Part shown: positions 51,593-64,000 of the stretch, one piece after another | Position numbering within the stretch: position 1 is the first letter of the stretch | Layout of the letters: each line of letters begins with the position of its first letter | Source of the DNA: Dimorphilus gyrociliatus | Lineage: Eukaryota > Annelida > Polychaeta > Dinophilidae | DNA length: 64,000 nucleotides | Reading direction: 5' to 3' | Assembly: GCA_904063045.1 (NCBI GenBank) | Contig: CAJFCJ010000009.1 | Span: 2,170,968 to 2,234,967 of the forward strand | The notes under the pieces: model-generated | Seen by the model: only the letters and a program-made list of their open reading frames with translations | Database searches by the model: none | What the model was told of the DNA's origin: nothing | Translations under genes and position numbers: made by a program

Positions 51593-54500
51593 ATGACAAA
51601 TTCTAAAGAAAATAAGGGACCCAGTGTATTCAAATTTTTTATCTGCTTTACCGGCATCTTCTTCTCCTATCTCTATTACGGAATTCTCCAAGAAAAAATG
51701 TAGGTCTATTTTAATTACATATCAATTATACCTTCGTTTCTACAATTCGTCAAGAGAAAATAAAAAGCATTTCAAGTAATAAACGGGAAAATATTGTAGC
51801 CATTTAAAACATTGTTTATCACATTTTTAACAATTGCAACAAAGCAGATATAGGGGATTTTATGAGCTGATAACAATATATTCACCCATTTGTTCTATCA
51901 GTATAAATAAAAAAGACTTTTTTCGCTTTAAAAACATGAGCAACTCTTTATGAATAGAGATAAAAGTACTGATTTTTTTTTTTACAATTTTGTGATATTA
52001 TTAATATTCTTACTACGAATAATAAAAAACTATTTATCAATGCTTGTAAGTTTTATCAAAATATAATTGTTATAATATTTCTTTATTGATCATCTGATGT
52101 TATCAGTTAAAGCGTCAGCTGTTTTTAAATATACTATTTAATAGATATAATTTTGTTCCTCTAAAGTAGAATGAATCTTCCCCTTCTGTGAAATTAGCAT
52201 ATTACGAGTTTCAAAAGGCCTTTGTATAGATATTATATTTTTAATACGTAAAAAGTAAAAAGAATACATAGATGGCGCTTTTATATACTTTAGGTGCGTT
52301 AACCCCCTTCCCGCCTTCTCCTTTAGGTCTAGAAAAAAAAGGGGAAAAACGAATAATTGACAAATGCATAATAATGAATTCTCTGAATAAATTATTTATA
52401 GTAATAGATTGATATATCTAAATATGTTTTTATACAGTTTGTTCTGCTGAATCTAAGTTACATTTTCTTTTAATTAAATGATTATATTGCCTCTTTAAAA
52501 CGGAAATATAGTATATTAAGAATATAAATGCTTACATAGTATTCTAAATTTTTATAATATGGCAAACTTAGGATAGGAATTTTCTTGGTATTTTTTGTTC
52601 TGTTCTCAATAACCCAGAAGTATAAAAATGTTCTATCTATAGTTTAAAAAATTAAAATATAATAATGCAGCCTATATAGAATAAAAAAACTTGGGAAAAC
52701 TATTTAGAACATTTAACGCATACTCTTCTATATCGGACATGGAACAGCTTGAGATTAGGGCAAAGTCTTTAAGATAGAACTACTAAGTATTTTTTTATTT
52801 AACAAGGAGCGACTATTACTTGTCTATATATATTTTATTACATTATTAATTAATTGTATGCTATAAATATTACAGAACAAAAGGGAAATATGGCGATAAA
52901 AAAGAAAATTTTCGTTACACCTTATCAATGGTTTTTATTCAATGTATAGTGAATTCGTTAATTGCTTACATGGGTAAGTGCTTTAATTCCATAATTTAAT
53001 GATATATACGTGTAATGTATAATAAATAACAACTAATTGAACAATAGACTAGGTCGAATTTTTCAAAAGATATTAATACGGTACAATATCTTAAATAGAT
53101 ATATTAATCACAGGTAAACAAGTAGAAACTGAAGATTATATAGTATATTACCATTATAAAATAAATATAAAAATATATTATAGCTATTACAAATAGTCTT
53201 TCAACTTTTTTTCAATATACAATGAAATCAACATATCAACTCATCAATATTGTTTCGAGAAATGTTGTCATAGGTTAGGTGAAGTCCGTTTAAACGTGTT
53301 CAATATCCTTGATAAACAGACATGCTAACGTGCCAAGGGCGTTACTATTTATTCGTCCAATTCATATTTTACGACACGTATTCATTTATATTTATACATA
53401 TGTATTTCATAGTTAAATCCTTTACCTATAAAAAAATATCTTTAGAACTGAATTAATGATCGTTGAACGTCTTTTCGTTTGTTTGTTGGTCTATGCGTCC
53501 ATTTAAGCTGGCCCTCTGTGACTGAGTTGTTAATGTCTCAACGTAATAACTCAACCAAGAGACCCGCTCAACGGTACAACTTTGATTCAATTGAAAAACA
53601 AAAATATAAAACAAAAAATAAAAGCGAATCAGCAAGAAGAAAATGAAAGTAGAATAGAAAATCCTAAAGAATGTAAAGGTTCGTCGAGTGTAACAAAAAA
53701 ACAAAATCAGAATGAGCTGATTGAGTTACAAAGACTAATAAATACGTTGTATCTCAATAGTCCATCCTAATTCTATCATTTCATCTTTCGAATTGCTAAA
53801 ATATAATATTAAAAAAGAATATACAGTATATTTATATTATCTATACCTTTACTTAATGATGTCGTAGCAATTTCTGAGCGGCTTTGCGGTGGAATTTTAC
53901 TTATAAGCGATAAATGCAGCAATGTGATTGGCTGATAGAAGTTAGATAGGAAAATAACCAAATTCTTTCACTGGGTATAATACGTTAAAATTCGTGGGTA
54001 AATTATGTAATATTCCATAAATTTATTTAAAAAAAAACTCCTTTGTTCTTAAATATATATACTGTATATATATATATATAATTATAGAACAGGAGTACTA
54101 GTCGTCACATATGTTTGCATGGTTATGTTTTTAAACACTATTTAACTATATTTTTCTCTTTGTAAAATAAATTAAAATCAATATTATGAAATTTTGTTAT
54201 CCCCACTTAATTTAAATATATTACATTGATTCATTTAGTATACCGTATTTGGCTGGTTTGTTCGTTAATGACAAAAACTCTCTTCAATACTAGTAAAAAC
54301 CCCAAGGTCATTTTATAATGGCTTTTACTAGAGCTCTTTTATTTAAGGCTAAACGATAAAATTCTATTCTTTATATTTTATTCCTTCGTTGTCGTTATTA
54401 ATTTAGTATTTCGAGCATTGACACAATTGTATTGTTGTTTTTGTTTTTAAACTTTCTCAAGACATAACCGCAAAATTCTTAGGCCTAAAATAAATAAAAA

Positions 54501-56140
54501 ACATGGTAAAAATTACGCAGTTAGAAACTTTATAAGAAAATATAAACTGTTTTCTTGTTTTATCTTTCCTTGTCGCTCTATTAATTGTATTACATCAGTG
54601 TTTCAAAACAGCCCCCTTTTTTTTTTCTCTCTTTCTCTCTTTATCAAATAATTTCTTTAGAAAAAGAAATCAATAGTCATAGAATGACTCAGTTTCACCG
54701 ATCATCAGTTGTTATACGCTTTTATACAAATTTATTTTATTTTAAGAGAATGATTGTTTTATTAATATGGTTATAGGAAGATCAGGATTAACCGTGTCTC
54801 TATCTTATCATTTAAAATCTATTTTAGTTGAAAATCTTATTGATTTTAAATTATATTTTAGAAAATCAACCAAATTATATAAACAAATTCCTTTAAATAG
54901 GACGATTGTATTCAAAGGAATGGAAGGAGGAGAATACCCCGATACCCCAAAAATACTATGCTGCAATGTCTGTAACATATCTTGGAGCGATGTTGGCTAG
55001 CAATCACGCTCTACAATTTGTTCCCTATCCCACCCAAGTTTTGGGAAAATCTGTTAAACCGATACCAGTTATGATACTGGGTGTTTTATTGGCTGGAAAG
55101 AGATACCCTTTAAGGAAATATTTATTTATTGTTTTGATAGTAGCCGGGGTAGCATTGTTCATGTATAAAGAAAAGAAAGGAGCAGCGACGACCGTCGGAT
55201 TTGGTTTTGGAGAAATACTATTAGTAAGTATGATCTCTTGAATGGACAATATTATTGTGAACCTTTAAACACTAAAAAAAATCTTACGCAATATTTCTGA
55301 TAAAATAACCAACCAACCATTTTAGCATAATAGTCATATTCAACATTTAGCCTATAAAATGCTTACAAATATATTATATTTATTTTCTAGACAAGTTGGA
55401 AAGTACAGAATAGTCTATTATCGATTTTCATTTATAACGACTATTTGACCTTGACCGTCTGCTTGATTAAATGTTTAAATATCATTTACTATTCGTATGT
55501 TCACTGGACATTTTTACTTCCTTTTATTCGATTTTAGATTACATCTCTACTGTTAGATGGCGGCACTGGCTCAATTCAAGATAAAATTCGTTCAAATTAT
55601 ACGGTAAAAACTTTTGGAATGATGCTTTTTATGAATGTCTGGTCTGTTTTATATTTGGGAATTGGTAAGTGAATTATCTCTTTAATTAAATATTTCGATT
55701 ATCCTTTGATTATCAATTTAAAATAATATCTATTTTGTAGGTTTACTTTTAACTGGTGAAGCTTTTTCATTTCCTGTATTTTCATTTAAATACCCTTCTG
55801 TTCTACTCCATATATTTATATTTTCGCTCGCTAGCGCAGTTGGACAGGTTAAAATATAGTTTTTATTAAATTATCATTGAATTATTAATTAATTAATTAA
55901 TTAACTTTTATCCTTCTTTAGTTTTTCATCTTTATGACAGTCACCAATTTTGGACCATTACCTTGTTCAATTATTACAACTACTAGGAAATTCTTTACGA
56001 TATTGTTCTCAGTTTTCATTTACGGACATCCGATGATCATAAGACAATGGATAGGAACAATATGCGTATTTATTGGTCTTGGTCTCGATTCCGCTTACGG
56101 AAAACAAAAGAGGAAGGTTGAAAAAATAGAGAAAAGTTAA
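51593..56140 (+). CDS. SLC35B1: ER nucleotide-sugar/ATP transporter SLC35B1
   Basis: Six exons join in frame: 51593-51699, 52876-52973, 54901-55223, 55538-55664, 55741-55847 and 55922-56140, 326 residues (human 322). Conserved parts are [105 protein letters not shown] and [12 protein letters not shown]. It is a ten-span ER membrane carrier proposed to exchange ATP/ADP or UDP-sugars. The C-terminus is lysine-rich ([11 protein letters not shown]), compatible with a di-lysine ER retrieval signal. Introns 1 and 2 (1.2 and 1.9 kb) are the longest in the window, in contrast to its compact neighbours. Confidence 0.95.
53535..53770 (+). CDS. possible small gene nested in SLC35B1 intron 2
   Basis: A frame ending at the TAA at 53768-53770 codes a charged, Gln/Asn/Lys-rich peptide ([32 protein letters not shown]). 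An ATG at about 53535 can be joined to it by a possible intron, C|GTAATA to AAAAG|CG, giving a protein of about 55 residues. It could equally be an alternative exon of SLC35B1 or chance. No family recognised. Confidence 0.25.
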
Positions 56141-56497
56141 TTCTTTCATTTGGCAATAATGTCTTTTTATTTATTGAGAAAAAAATCCTTTTGGTGTTAA
56201 TATTGGCTATCTTATGTATTACTCTCTCTCTCTCTCTCTTTCATTTAAGTCTTATCAAAATGACAAATGAGCGATTATCTCAAAAAAAAACAATGAAAAA
56301 AGAAATTAGTAGAATTTTTATTATGTAAAATACATGTTGAATTATCTAATCTTAATAGGTTATTTTTAATAAATTCATCGTTATACGAAATTGTTACTTT
56401 CCCCTTCCCCATCTTATTTATAGATGCATAAAACTATAAAAAAAAGATGTATTTTCTTCCTTACATTTAGTAACTAAATTTTTTTCCATTGTTTTCT
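56141..56497. other. convergent spacer with (CT)n tract
   Basis: Gap between the ends of SLC35B1 and the adhesion GPCR, with a CT repeat at about 56222-56241. Nothing coding. Confidence 0.5.
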
Positions 56498-58606
56498 TTA
56501 TACATCTGTAGTTTTGGTGTGAATTACGCCATTAAACTTCACTTTTTTCTTTAATACTCTACTGCAAATAATTCTTAGACATTTCCTACGAACATCCTCT
56601 TCCGTATAAAAATATATAACGAAGAAAATTAGACCCTGTAATCCAGTACATAAGCAGAATAGAATTTGAAAAACAAAGCGAACTCTTTCAATTTCAATAA
56701 TTTTAAAGATCCATGTAAGGCCCATTGATGTAAAAAATGAAACTAGACTACAAAATATCTTCATATTCTTCTCCTTATCCGACAATGTTGTCCTGTGCTT
56801 AATTTTCTTTATCACTACACAAGTAATTCGAAAGAGAATCAAGTAATTAATTAAGAGCATCAGTAATAAGAATGGTAGAAATCCTATGTAATAAGCTTTT
56901 TTATCCAACCAACATCTATTTATAGAGATGGCTAACATTCAATACTTAGCTAATAGAATATAAATCACTTACAAAACTCCCTTTTCAAATAGCATTTTGT
57001 AATCAACAGCAGCAATAACTCCAACGACGATAGATGGCATCGCTGTTCGAAGGAGATAATCGAAATTATTAAATATAGCTCCAGTTTAAGGTAACAAAAA
57101 AAAAATAAAACAAACTCCAGCATGGTAAAACACATTTGTATTTAAAATGCAATATCCTTGCTGTATTCTTATGAACGAAGTTTAAAGGATAAAGCGTAAA
57201 CAGGTAGAATAAAATTCCCAATTCTGCCATCCAAGAAATAGAAGCTAACAAGAAATAAAGTATAATAGCGGACGCAATTGCGCATCCAATATCAGTTTCG
57301 CTTCTACTTATTCCTATAATATACGAAATACCCAAAAGGCCTAACGAAAGAGCCAAATTAAATTTTGAATGTTGTATTGTAGTCTTTCTAGCAGATCTGA
57401 TTGAAAGTTTAAAATATAAAGACTATTTTGTTACTCTAAAGAAAAAATTAAAGAACTATTGTTTAACCTGCAAAAAGCGTAAGATATAATTATGCAAACT
57501 AAGCATGGAATTGACAAACATAGTCCTGTGAATAGAATCTTTTCCAGAATGATATCTTCTTTAACATATGAACTTGTAATCTAAAATAAAAGATCATTTC
57601 ATATAGAATAAATAGAGATTCTGTTTGTTGATTTCTTTAAACTTTACCATTAAAACGGCTAGATGAGCAGACGAATTAAAATTACATTTAACTCTAGTTT
57701 CACCGAGTTCTTTTACTCTACTTTTCATCCATTTTCCATTAATAAATTGTCCACAATAACAAATTGTCATTAATTTCGATTTTTCTTCAATATATTCATC
57801 ATTTAAACTAAATTCAACTTCAATATCTTTAATCGTAGTAGATTTCTCGAAATATGGTTTCAAAATATTGCTAATAATTTTAACATTATTACCCAAATTT
57901 AGAAACTTGGAGGTTCTATACGCAAAGATGCTAACACGTTGATTTGCTTGAATCTTAGTTTGGTGAATTTTTAAATAATCTCCAATATTTTCTTTTTTAA
58001 CTGAATTCATAATTATTTTTGTTCGATTTCGAGGAAAATAATTCAATTTTCTATCATAAATTAAATTAATTGATGATAGTAAAATATTCATCTCTATTGC
58101 CATGGTAATACTTTTACTAACAATGAATTTATTCTTTGATAATGGAATAGTTTTAGAAACATTTTCCATTGTATCGGCAATATTAAAATATATATTTTGT
58201 ACATTTTCATCGTTATCGGCGTTACTGTTCAAGTTATCGACAATGTAGACCATTTCGTCTAAACATTTATGGTTCGTACAGAACGTCTCAGTCTTGCGAA
58301 AGGTTTCATCGATAATAGACAAAACTTTTGTGGATATATTAGATTTCCCTATTAAATTATTTGTTTTCTTTAATATTGAAAATGAACTAGTACGATCGTT
58401 GAAACTTTTACTTAAAAGTTCAAGAGCTATTTCGTTTTCTGACCAATTAAAAATGATAAATAACAATAATAATTAATTATCAACTTTATTAATAACTTAC
58501 CAGTTTCTTCGATTCCTTTATTAAGATTTCTAGTAAGATTGTAGCTATTAATAATAGTTGAATAATTCATTAATAATGGTAAGAACAATATTAAAAAATT
58601 CCACAT
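56498..58606 (-). CDS. adhesion G protein-coupled receptor, short ectodomain
   Basis: About six exons from the ATG at 58606 (signal peptide MWNFLILFLPLLMNYSTI) to the stop at 56498. The second exon (about 58440-57648) is a GAIN domain ending in a GPCR proteolysis site: TICYCGQFINGKWM, then KCNFNSSAHLAVLM. It is followed by seven membrane spans: ILFTGLCLSIPCLVCIIISY, LALSLGLLGISYIIG, LYFLLASISWMAELGILFYL, then YIGFLPFLLLMLLINYLIL, FCSLVSFFTSMGLTWIFKII and a last span with GLQGLIFFVIYFY, all typical of family B2. The GPS has alanine where the threonine nucleophile normally sits, so self-cleavage is doubtful. There is no further adhesion domain before GAIN, so the ligand cannot be guessed. The tail is short and basic. 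Confidence 0.85.
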
Positions 58607-58920
58607 TTTAAAATGTGATTAAACTGTGTTTTTGTACTGGAAAAAAAAAAGAATATAAGATTCCTTACTCTGTGCATTTGGTATGACGCGTAGGTAATTG
58701 CAAACTAATTGACAATAATTAATCATAGTAAATATAAACATAATTAAATAAGTAATTAAAAGTCATTCATGATAAACTTTATCTAACGTATTTAAAAAAA
58801 GAAAAAACCTAGCTATTATCATAAATTCATATCTTTTATCTTTTCAAAATTCGAAACAAAATAAATAATAAAGAAAGGGAAAAAAGTTTATTATTGTAAT
58901 AAATTATGCAAATTTATTCA
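58607..58920. other. divergent spacer, no gene seen
   Basis: 314 AT-rich bases between the GPCR start and the small basic protein. Confidence 0.5.
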
Positions 58921-59455
58921 ATGATAATGTTTTCTTTATCGTTTGATGTTTTATATCAGTATCCATTAATAAGAAGAAAGGTTAGAAATATTAATTATTG
59001 AGTAGTTATTATATTGGAAATGGTGATTTTTGGCTTTCTTTAATTTAGAGATGGATTGGTTCTCCTTGTTTATTTTCCAACGATTGTTTACCGAGGAATG
59101 CTTATTGCGTACGATTAGAAAGTCAAGCTATCGGTAAATGTAAACTTTCATTATTAAAGGTAATTAATTAAAATCATTAATCTCATACAATTAATCCATT
59201 TTCCTATAATAATAAAAAAAGATTGCTCTGAAAAGTGATGAAAAACATTGGATAGAATTTAGTACATTCGTTCAGTTGAAACGTAATGATTTAATTACAA
59301 ATAAATCATCAATTGATAAAGGAAAATCAATATTTGATTATATTTTTAATCATTCTCCATTTCAAAGACCTAAAATAATAACTTTAAAAAAAAATCACTC
59401 TAAACTTGTAAGAAGAAAACTTAAAAGAAAAAAGTCTAAAAAGAAATTAGAATAA
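58921..59455 (+). CDS. small basic cysteine-containing protein, unrecognised
   Basis: Three exons fit in phase 0: 58921-58980, 59049-59159 and 59222-59455, about 134 residues. The second exon has four cysteines in a short span (GSPCLFSNDCLPRNAYCVRL, then GKCKLSLLK), an EB/EGF-like half-module. The C-terminus is extremely basic (LVRRKLKRKKSKKKLE). The N-terminus (MIMFSLSFDVLYQ) is only a weak signal peptide, and an upstream exon may be missing. The pattern C-x5-C-x5-C recalls precursors of invertebrate extracellular proteins, but no family is recognised. Clean splice sites in a constant phase support a real gene. Confidence 0.55.
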
Positions 59456-59984
59456 CATTTTATATTTATTTATTTCGTTTGTTTGTTTGTTTTACATTCA
59501 TTTGAAAAACAAAATAAATTATTTATTATGAATTCATAAAAAAAAAATAAGGACAAGCTAAACTAAATTTGAGCGATAATATAACAAGGAATGCTGACGG
59601 ATGAGAAGCTATATACACTTTCTATATATATATATATATATATATATATGTTATACATATGTATAGATAGTATAGAGTATGACTTAATGTTTTTAAGACT
59701 AGAAAGTTACACAATCAAGAATATTATGCACAAAAAAATTCTTGAGTAAGAATATGTTGTTCCATTTCACTTCCATACTTTCGTTAGAGAAAGAACAATT
59801 AACAAAACAAACGTAATTTGGTGGAATATATATAATTTGGTAACCAACTCATTTCAAAATATAAGAGAGAGAGAGAGAGAGAGGAATTATATAGAAGTAA
59901 ACATTGAAAATTTTGGGGCTATAATCATTTTCAAAAAGTTCTGTTCAGTTATTTTAAACGTATACATTATTAATATCTTTTTTT
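59456..59984. repeat. convergent spacer with (AT)n and (AG)n microsatellites
   Basis: AT repeat at 59623-59649 and AG repeat at about 59862-59882 between two 3' ends. An open frame spanning the AG repeat has no coding character. Confidence 0.75.
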
Positions 59985-62825
59985 TTAAACATCATCAAAT
60001 ATTCCTCGTGGGGGTCCACCATATTTTGTGTAATTCGATGTACTCAATCTACCTGAATCAGATTGATAACCTCCCAGTCCAATTGGAGCACCGTCGGGGT
60101 TACTATAACTAGAAGTTGGATCTTCTAGCTGGTAGTTGTTATAATCAATAGGTTCGGCTTCTCTTAACAACTCTGTCCGATCGTTCTTCGAAGATCTTTT
60201 ACTTGCTAAACGATCTAGTTAATTTATTGATATTGTTATTATTTTTTTTAGATAGAAAATTAAAAAGTATATAATAAATTACTTTTCCAGTTTCCTTCCT
60301 TAGCACTTTCTGAAGGTTCTGACTGATTTGGTGGGGATGAATCACCAAATCTTTGATTCCACTCTTTTCTCCTTGTCTCCCAATCTTCTCTCCTTTGTAA
60401 CCTTCTTCGTTCTAATAAACAAACGAAAAATATTTCATTTCAATTTCATTCATAATACTGTATAAAATAGAATAAATAAATTGATCTGTTTACCTCTTCT
60501 TACGAGATCTTTGCCTTCGTCGACCAATTCTTGAGTTAAGTGATCATCCTCAACGAATTGTTCAAATCCAAAGAAATGCAAAGCTTTTGAACACAAGTTA
60601 AAGTATGTTGCAACGCAAAGTAGAACAATTAATATTGGAAAGTATATATTAAATCCATCTGATATAAAAGGAATAACATCCATATGTCCCATGATATTCG
60701 TATAAGCTGTCTCCTCTTTTCTTTCGTCTTTCGTTATATGAGTATCTAGATGAATCAGTCCCAAGAAATTTAAACACATTGGAGGAGTAAGTCGACATAA
60801 CATCCTGTTCGAAGAGAGATTTTTCTCGAATAAGTCATCAAATAAAGAGATAATAATAATAAAATACATACATTCCGGCAAAAATAAGGCTGTTAGCATT
60901 TGTTTGATGATCGGGAACCAAATAATAATAATTGAATATTCTAACTTTAAATAGAGTTGAATAGGCGCAGAAACACAAAAATGTTATAGTCAAACAGGAC
61001 GACAACTATTTAAAAATATTTAATTGCATTAAATAGTTATATAATGAATTCTAATATACATACTTCTACATAGAAATAACCAGAATTCTTGGCAGCAGCC
61101 TGAACGAATAGTGCAAAAAATGATAAAACTGGCTTCTTAATAAAGAATAAGCATTCGGACCAAACGACCATAAATGATAAAATACACAAGCATACTGCTA
61201 GTATTTTCATCAAAATAGGTCGTATTAAGCATTTCCAATACCATTCTAATAATTTGAATATAGAATAAAGAAAGCATTTTTCTTTTTAATATATAACAAT
61301 ATGTACTAATTACCGATTTGAGGTGTAATAAGACGCCTTAGAAAGGAAACAGGTTGATAATCAACTCCGACTGAATGAACAAATTTTCTGGTACTACTTT
61401 TCTCATTAGCCTCTAAATCTTCTAATTCAAAGGCTCTTTGCAACGTTTCATTCCACTGACACCTTGCTCTTTCAACGTTATGAGTTGCTAATTTTTAGGA
61501 TAAAGAAGAAATTATACATAATTGATCTCCTTTTATATAGTAAATCTTACCTTTTTTAATATTTTTATGTATTCTAACAAGAGACTTTTCCGTAACAACT
61601 TCGGAAGCTGAATATTCTTCGAAATCGTCTGTACTCCTCTTTAAATTTTTGGTCATCGACTCCGGACACTGTACAATAATTATCATAAAGAATCAATTTC
61701 ATTTTTCTTATAAAATAATATACCTTTTCCAAAATAACATCAACGTATTTTCTCATTGGATTTGTATATTTTACAGTTTCGGCTATTTTTTTAATATCCT
61801 TTTTTTTATGAAATTTTTAAACATTTAAATTAATATTTTAATAAATGAATTAATATGTAATTTACATCCAAAATATCTTCTACATTCTCTTCCGCTTCGG
61901 TCTTTTCTGTACTCAGTTTAGCCATTTTAAAATAAGCGTGGGCTAATTGATAGCCCTGTTTGCTTGCATACCAATAGGATCTTGGAATATCGACTAATCC
62001 ATAACCAAGTAGTAAAACGAGGAGAAAAAGTCCCCATGTGTTACTTGCAGTAATACCAATGACTTTTAATTGTGACCTGGTTAATGAATAAAACACTTTT
62101 ATAGTGAATTTAATAATAAAACACTAATTAACGCAAACCCATTTATATTTAGTCCGGGTTTAATAGCAACGTATACCAAGCATATACCAAATATGAGTAA
62201 ATAAGTTCCATAATAGATGGCATTTTCGAATAGAGCAGACTTTATTTTCCTCCAAACAGTAAAATCGCCAGCATTTGAAAACGATTGCATCATAGGAAGG
62301 AGGATCCTGTTTTTTTTTTTTTAATTTTTTTTGTAAACGTCTGAAAATGTGTTATTTATCAGCAGTATACCATGTTAAGAATTGCGATGTCCAATAAACA
62401 ACTCTCCAGAGTACAGGTAATACTGTTGGTGGAAACCAACTCCAAGGTTTCTCACATACTTGTTCAGGAGAAATTATTTGAGATGTTGATAAAGTTGGCT
62501 CGTTAATTATTGTTGTTGTTAAATTCGGATTCGATGTTGTATCAGGCAATGGTGAGTTATCTTTTAAACATTGTCGATAAAACGTCTGTTAATTGTTTAA
62601 TAGAGTAAATTAAGGCCTAGGGTAACAAAAAAAATTATTGTAATTCTATACCGATGAAACATCCAAAGGTAGAACGAATATTATCATGAAAGAGAAGTAC
62701 CAAGCTATGAAACAAGCTACAGTAACCAAAATATGCTGTTTTCTGTAATCTCCATATCTGTGTAGCATGAGAGCAGCTACACAGAATACTAGAGAAACTT
62801 CTATCGTTAGCGGAATGACACTCAT
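59985..62825 (-). CDS. LMBRD2: LMBR1 domain-containing protein 2
   Basis: About nine to ten exons from the ATG at 62825 ([20 protein letters not shown]) to the stop at 59985-59987. Blocks in human order: [23 protein letters not shown]-type span, [156 protein letters not shown] and the tail [10 protein letters not shown] ... GIFDDV. It is a nine-span membrane protein of the LMBR1/lipocalin-receptor family, reported in humans as a regulator of beta2-adrenergic receptor signalling. All conserved segments, including the short C-terminal FDDV end, are kept. The N-terminal extracellular loop ([11 protein letters not shown]) is Thr/Asn-rich with likely glycosylation sites. Confidence 0.95.
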
Positions 62826-63260
62826 GCTAAAAAAATAAGAAAAGTGTGTTTCAGTTATAACTAATTATTTATACACAGTGATTCAGCTTGTTATTTAGCA
62901 GCTTTAATTTTTGTTTCAAAAGTATTCTAAACCTGAAATTTTTTTCTCTTAATCTTCAAAACATAACAACTTTTCTTAACCGAAGAAAATTAGAAATCAA
63001 TGGCACGAATATAAAATATTGACCAAAAGGATGACGTTGTCTATTTCATATTGACAACGGCAGACATTTATACCACCAACCAGTTTTGTTGTTCTTTTCT
63101 CTTACAATGGAATACAAACCAGTTGAATATATTTTTGCTTTATTTTGCAATGTAGAAAAAGAAACTGGTTCCAGGTTCAATATTAGAACCCTTTGACCTT
63201 GAACTGAAACATTTTTCATGATCGTTTTTAAATCAATAAACACGAGGTTAAGGATGCACA
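62826..63260. other. divergent intergenic region LMBRD2/PHKB
   Basis: 435 bases containing both promoters. A minus-strand open frame here (63046-63279) overlaps the PHKB first exon and has no ATG; not taken as a gene. Confidence 0.5.
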
Positions 63261-64000
63261 ATGTTAAAAAAAGGTCCAATTCTATCTAAAAAACCTTTAC
63301 GTCGACAATTTGCCACAACAACTAGATTCGCTGATTCAAGAATGACACAAAAATTCACAGACGAAAAGCTTCATTTTAATTATGAAGAAACTGTTATCAA
63401 ATTGAACAATTATTATGGAACAGGTTTGTTATGAAATATAATGAATACGTAAAATTGTAAAATTGAGTCTGTTTTCTTAGTCAAACGACAAATTCTCAGA
63501 CATCAGAGTCCAACAACAGGATTATTTCCATGTAACTTAGCCGATGCTAGTTCAAAAGAGGCTCATGTTAGAGACAGCGTTTATTGTGCAGCATGCCTGT
63601 GGGCATTATCTCAAGCTTATAGGTAGGAAAGTAGTTGAAAATCTTTGAAAATGTCTATTGTTGAATATTCATATCAATAGGAGAATTGATGACGATAAGG
63701 GGAGAACATATGAACTAAGTCAATCAGCTGTAAAATGTATGAGAGGAATCCTCTCTTGTTGGATACGACAATCTGATAAAGTTTGTAAATAATAAATACA
63801 TATATTTGTATCAATCACAATTGTATATATCCATTCTAACTTGAACAGCTAGAAAAGTTCAAACATCATCAAATTCCGAAAAATGCACTGCATTCAAAAT
63901 TTCATTTAGATACTGGAGATTCACTATATGACAACGAAGAATACGAGCACCTGCAGATTGATTGTATAGCTTTATACATACTTTTTCTCATTCAAATGAT
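63261..64000 (+). CDS. PHKB: phosphorylase b kinase regulatory subunit beta (N-terminal part)
   Basis: Four exons up to the window edge: 63261-63423, 63481-63622, 63681-63780 and 63849-64000, about 185 residues. The start of the glucoamylase-like domain is clear: [98 protein letters not shown]. The N-terminal basic segment and the spacing fit the beta rather than the alpha subunit. It is a regulatory subunit of the kinase that activates glycogen phosphorylase. The remainder lies beyond the window. Confidence 0.92.

Noticed and set aside
53453-53704. Minus-strand hydrophobic frame in SLC35B1 intron 2
   Set aside because: Complement of the Lys/Asn-rich plus-strand frame; Phe/Tyr-rich composition is an artefact of A-rich DNA.
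63046-63279. Minus-strand open frame before PHKB
   Set aside because: No ATG start, overlaps the PHKB first exon on the other strand.

Overview
This is a window of animal nuclear DNA. It is AT-rich and gene-dense, and most genes are cut by many short introns, typically 40-90 bases. The only long introns are about 0.8 kb in a homeobox gene and 1.2-1.9 kb in SLC35B1. All genes recognised are metazoan. A soluble acetylcholine-binding-protein gene (known from molluscs and annelids) and a homeobox gene of the 'rough' type point to a lophotrochozoan, probably an annelid with a compact genome (the Dimorphilus type is an inference only). I see no prokaryotic operons, CRISPR arrays or insertion sequences. 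No transposon-encoded ORF was recognised.

Layout. 0-5 kb (minus): the end of an unrecognised gene, a small secreted protein, and a complete plexin-domain-containing (PLXDC) receptor in nine exons. 5.5-15 kb (minus): spatacsin (SPG11) in about thirty exons. 15.6-16.9 kb (plus): a membrane-anchored SDR of the retinol/17-beta-hydroxysteroid dehydrogenase group. 17.4-19.6 kb (minus): RUNDC1. 20.8-24 kb (plus): a NACHT-LRR (NLR-like) protein. 25-31 kb: the homeobox gene rough (plus), followed by a region where a piece containing the end of rough and an acetylcholine-binding protein (AChBP) gene seems to have been duplicated in tandem. One AChBP is intact and one is gutted; one rough end is intact and one is a relic. 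31.5-36 kb (plus): a Slo1/BK-like potassium channel with an altered voltage sensor and calcium bowl. 36-40 kb: a TauE/SafE transporter without introns (minus), a CUB-LDLa membrane protein (plus) and a tRNA-Arg. 40-50 kb: NDUFS2, RCCD1, TRAPPC2, an unrecognised coiled-coil protein and TRAPPC8. 50-56 kb (plus): DSCC1 and SLC35B1. 56-59.5 kb: an adhesion GPCR (minus) and a small basic protein (plus). 60-64 kb: LMBRD2 (minus) and the start of PHKB (plus, cut by the window end).

Most neighbours are unrelated housekeeping or membrane genes, as expected in a compact animal genome. Two links may be more than chance: TRAPPC2 and TRAPPC8, subunits of one trafficking complex, lie within 6 kb on the same strand, and TRAPPC8 and DSCC1 share a 227-base divergent promoter. 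The best candidates for new biology are the NLR-like gene, the BK-like channel lacking the key S4 arginine and the acidic calcium bowl, and the rough/AChBP duplication. Exon limits come from reading frames and GT-AG sites by eye; none was checked against transcripts.
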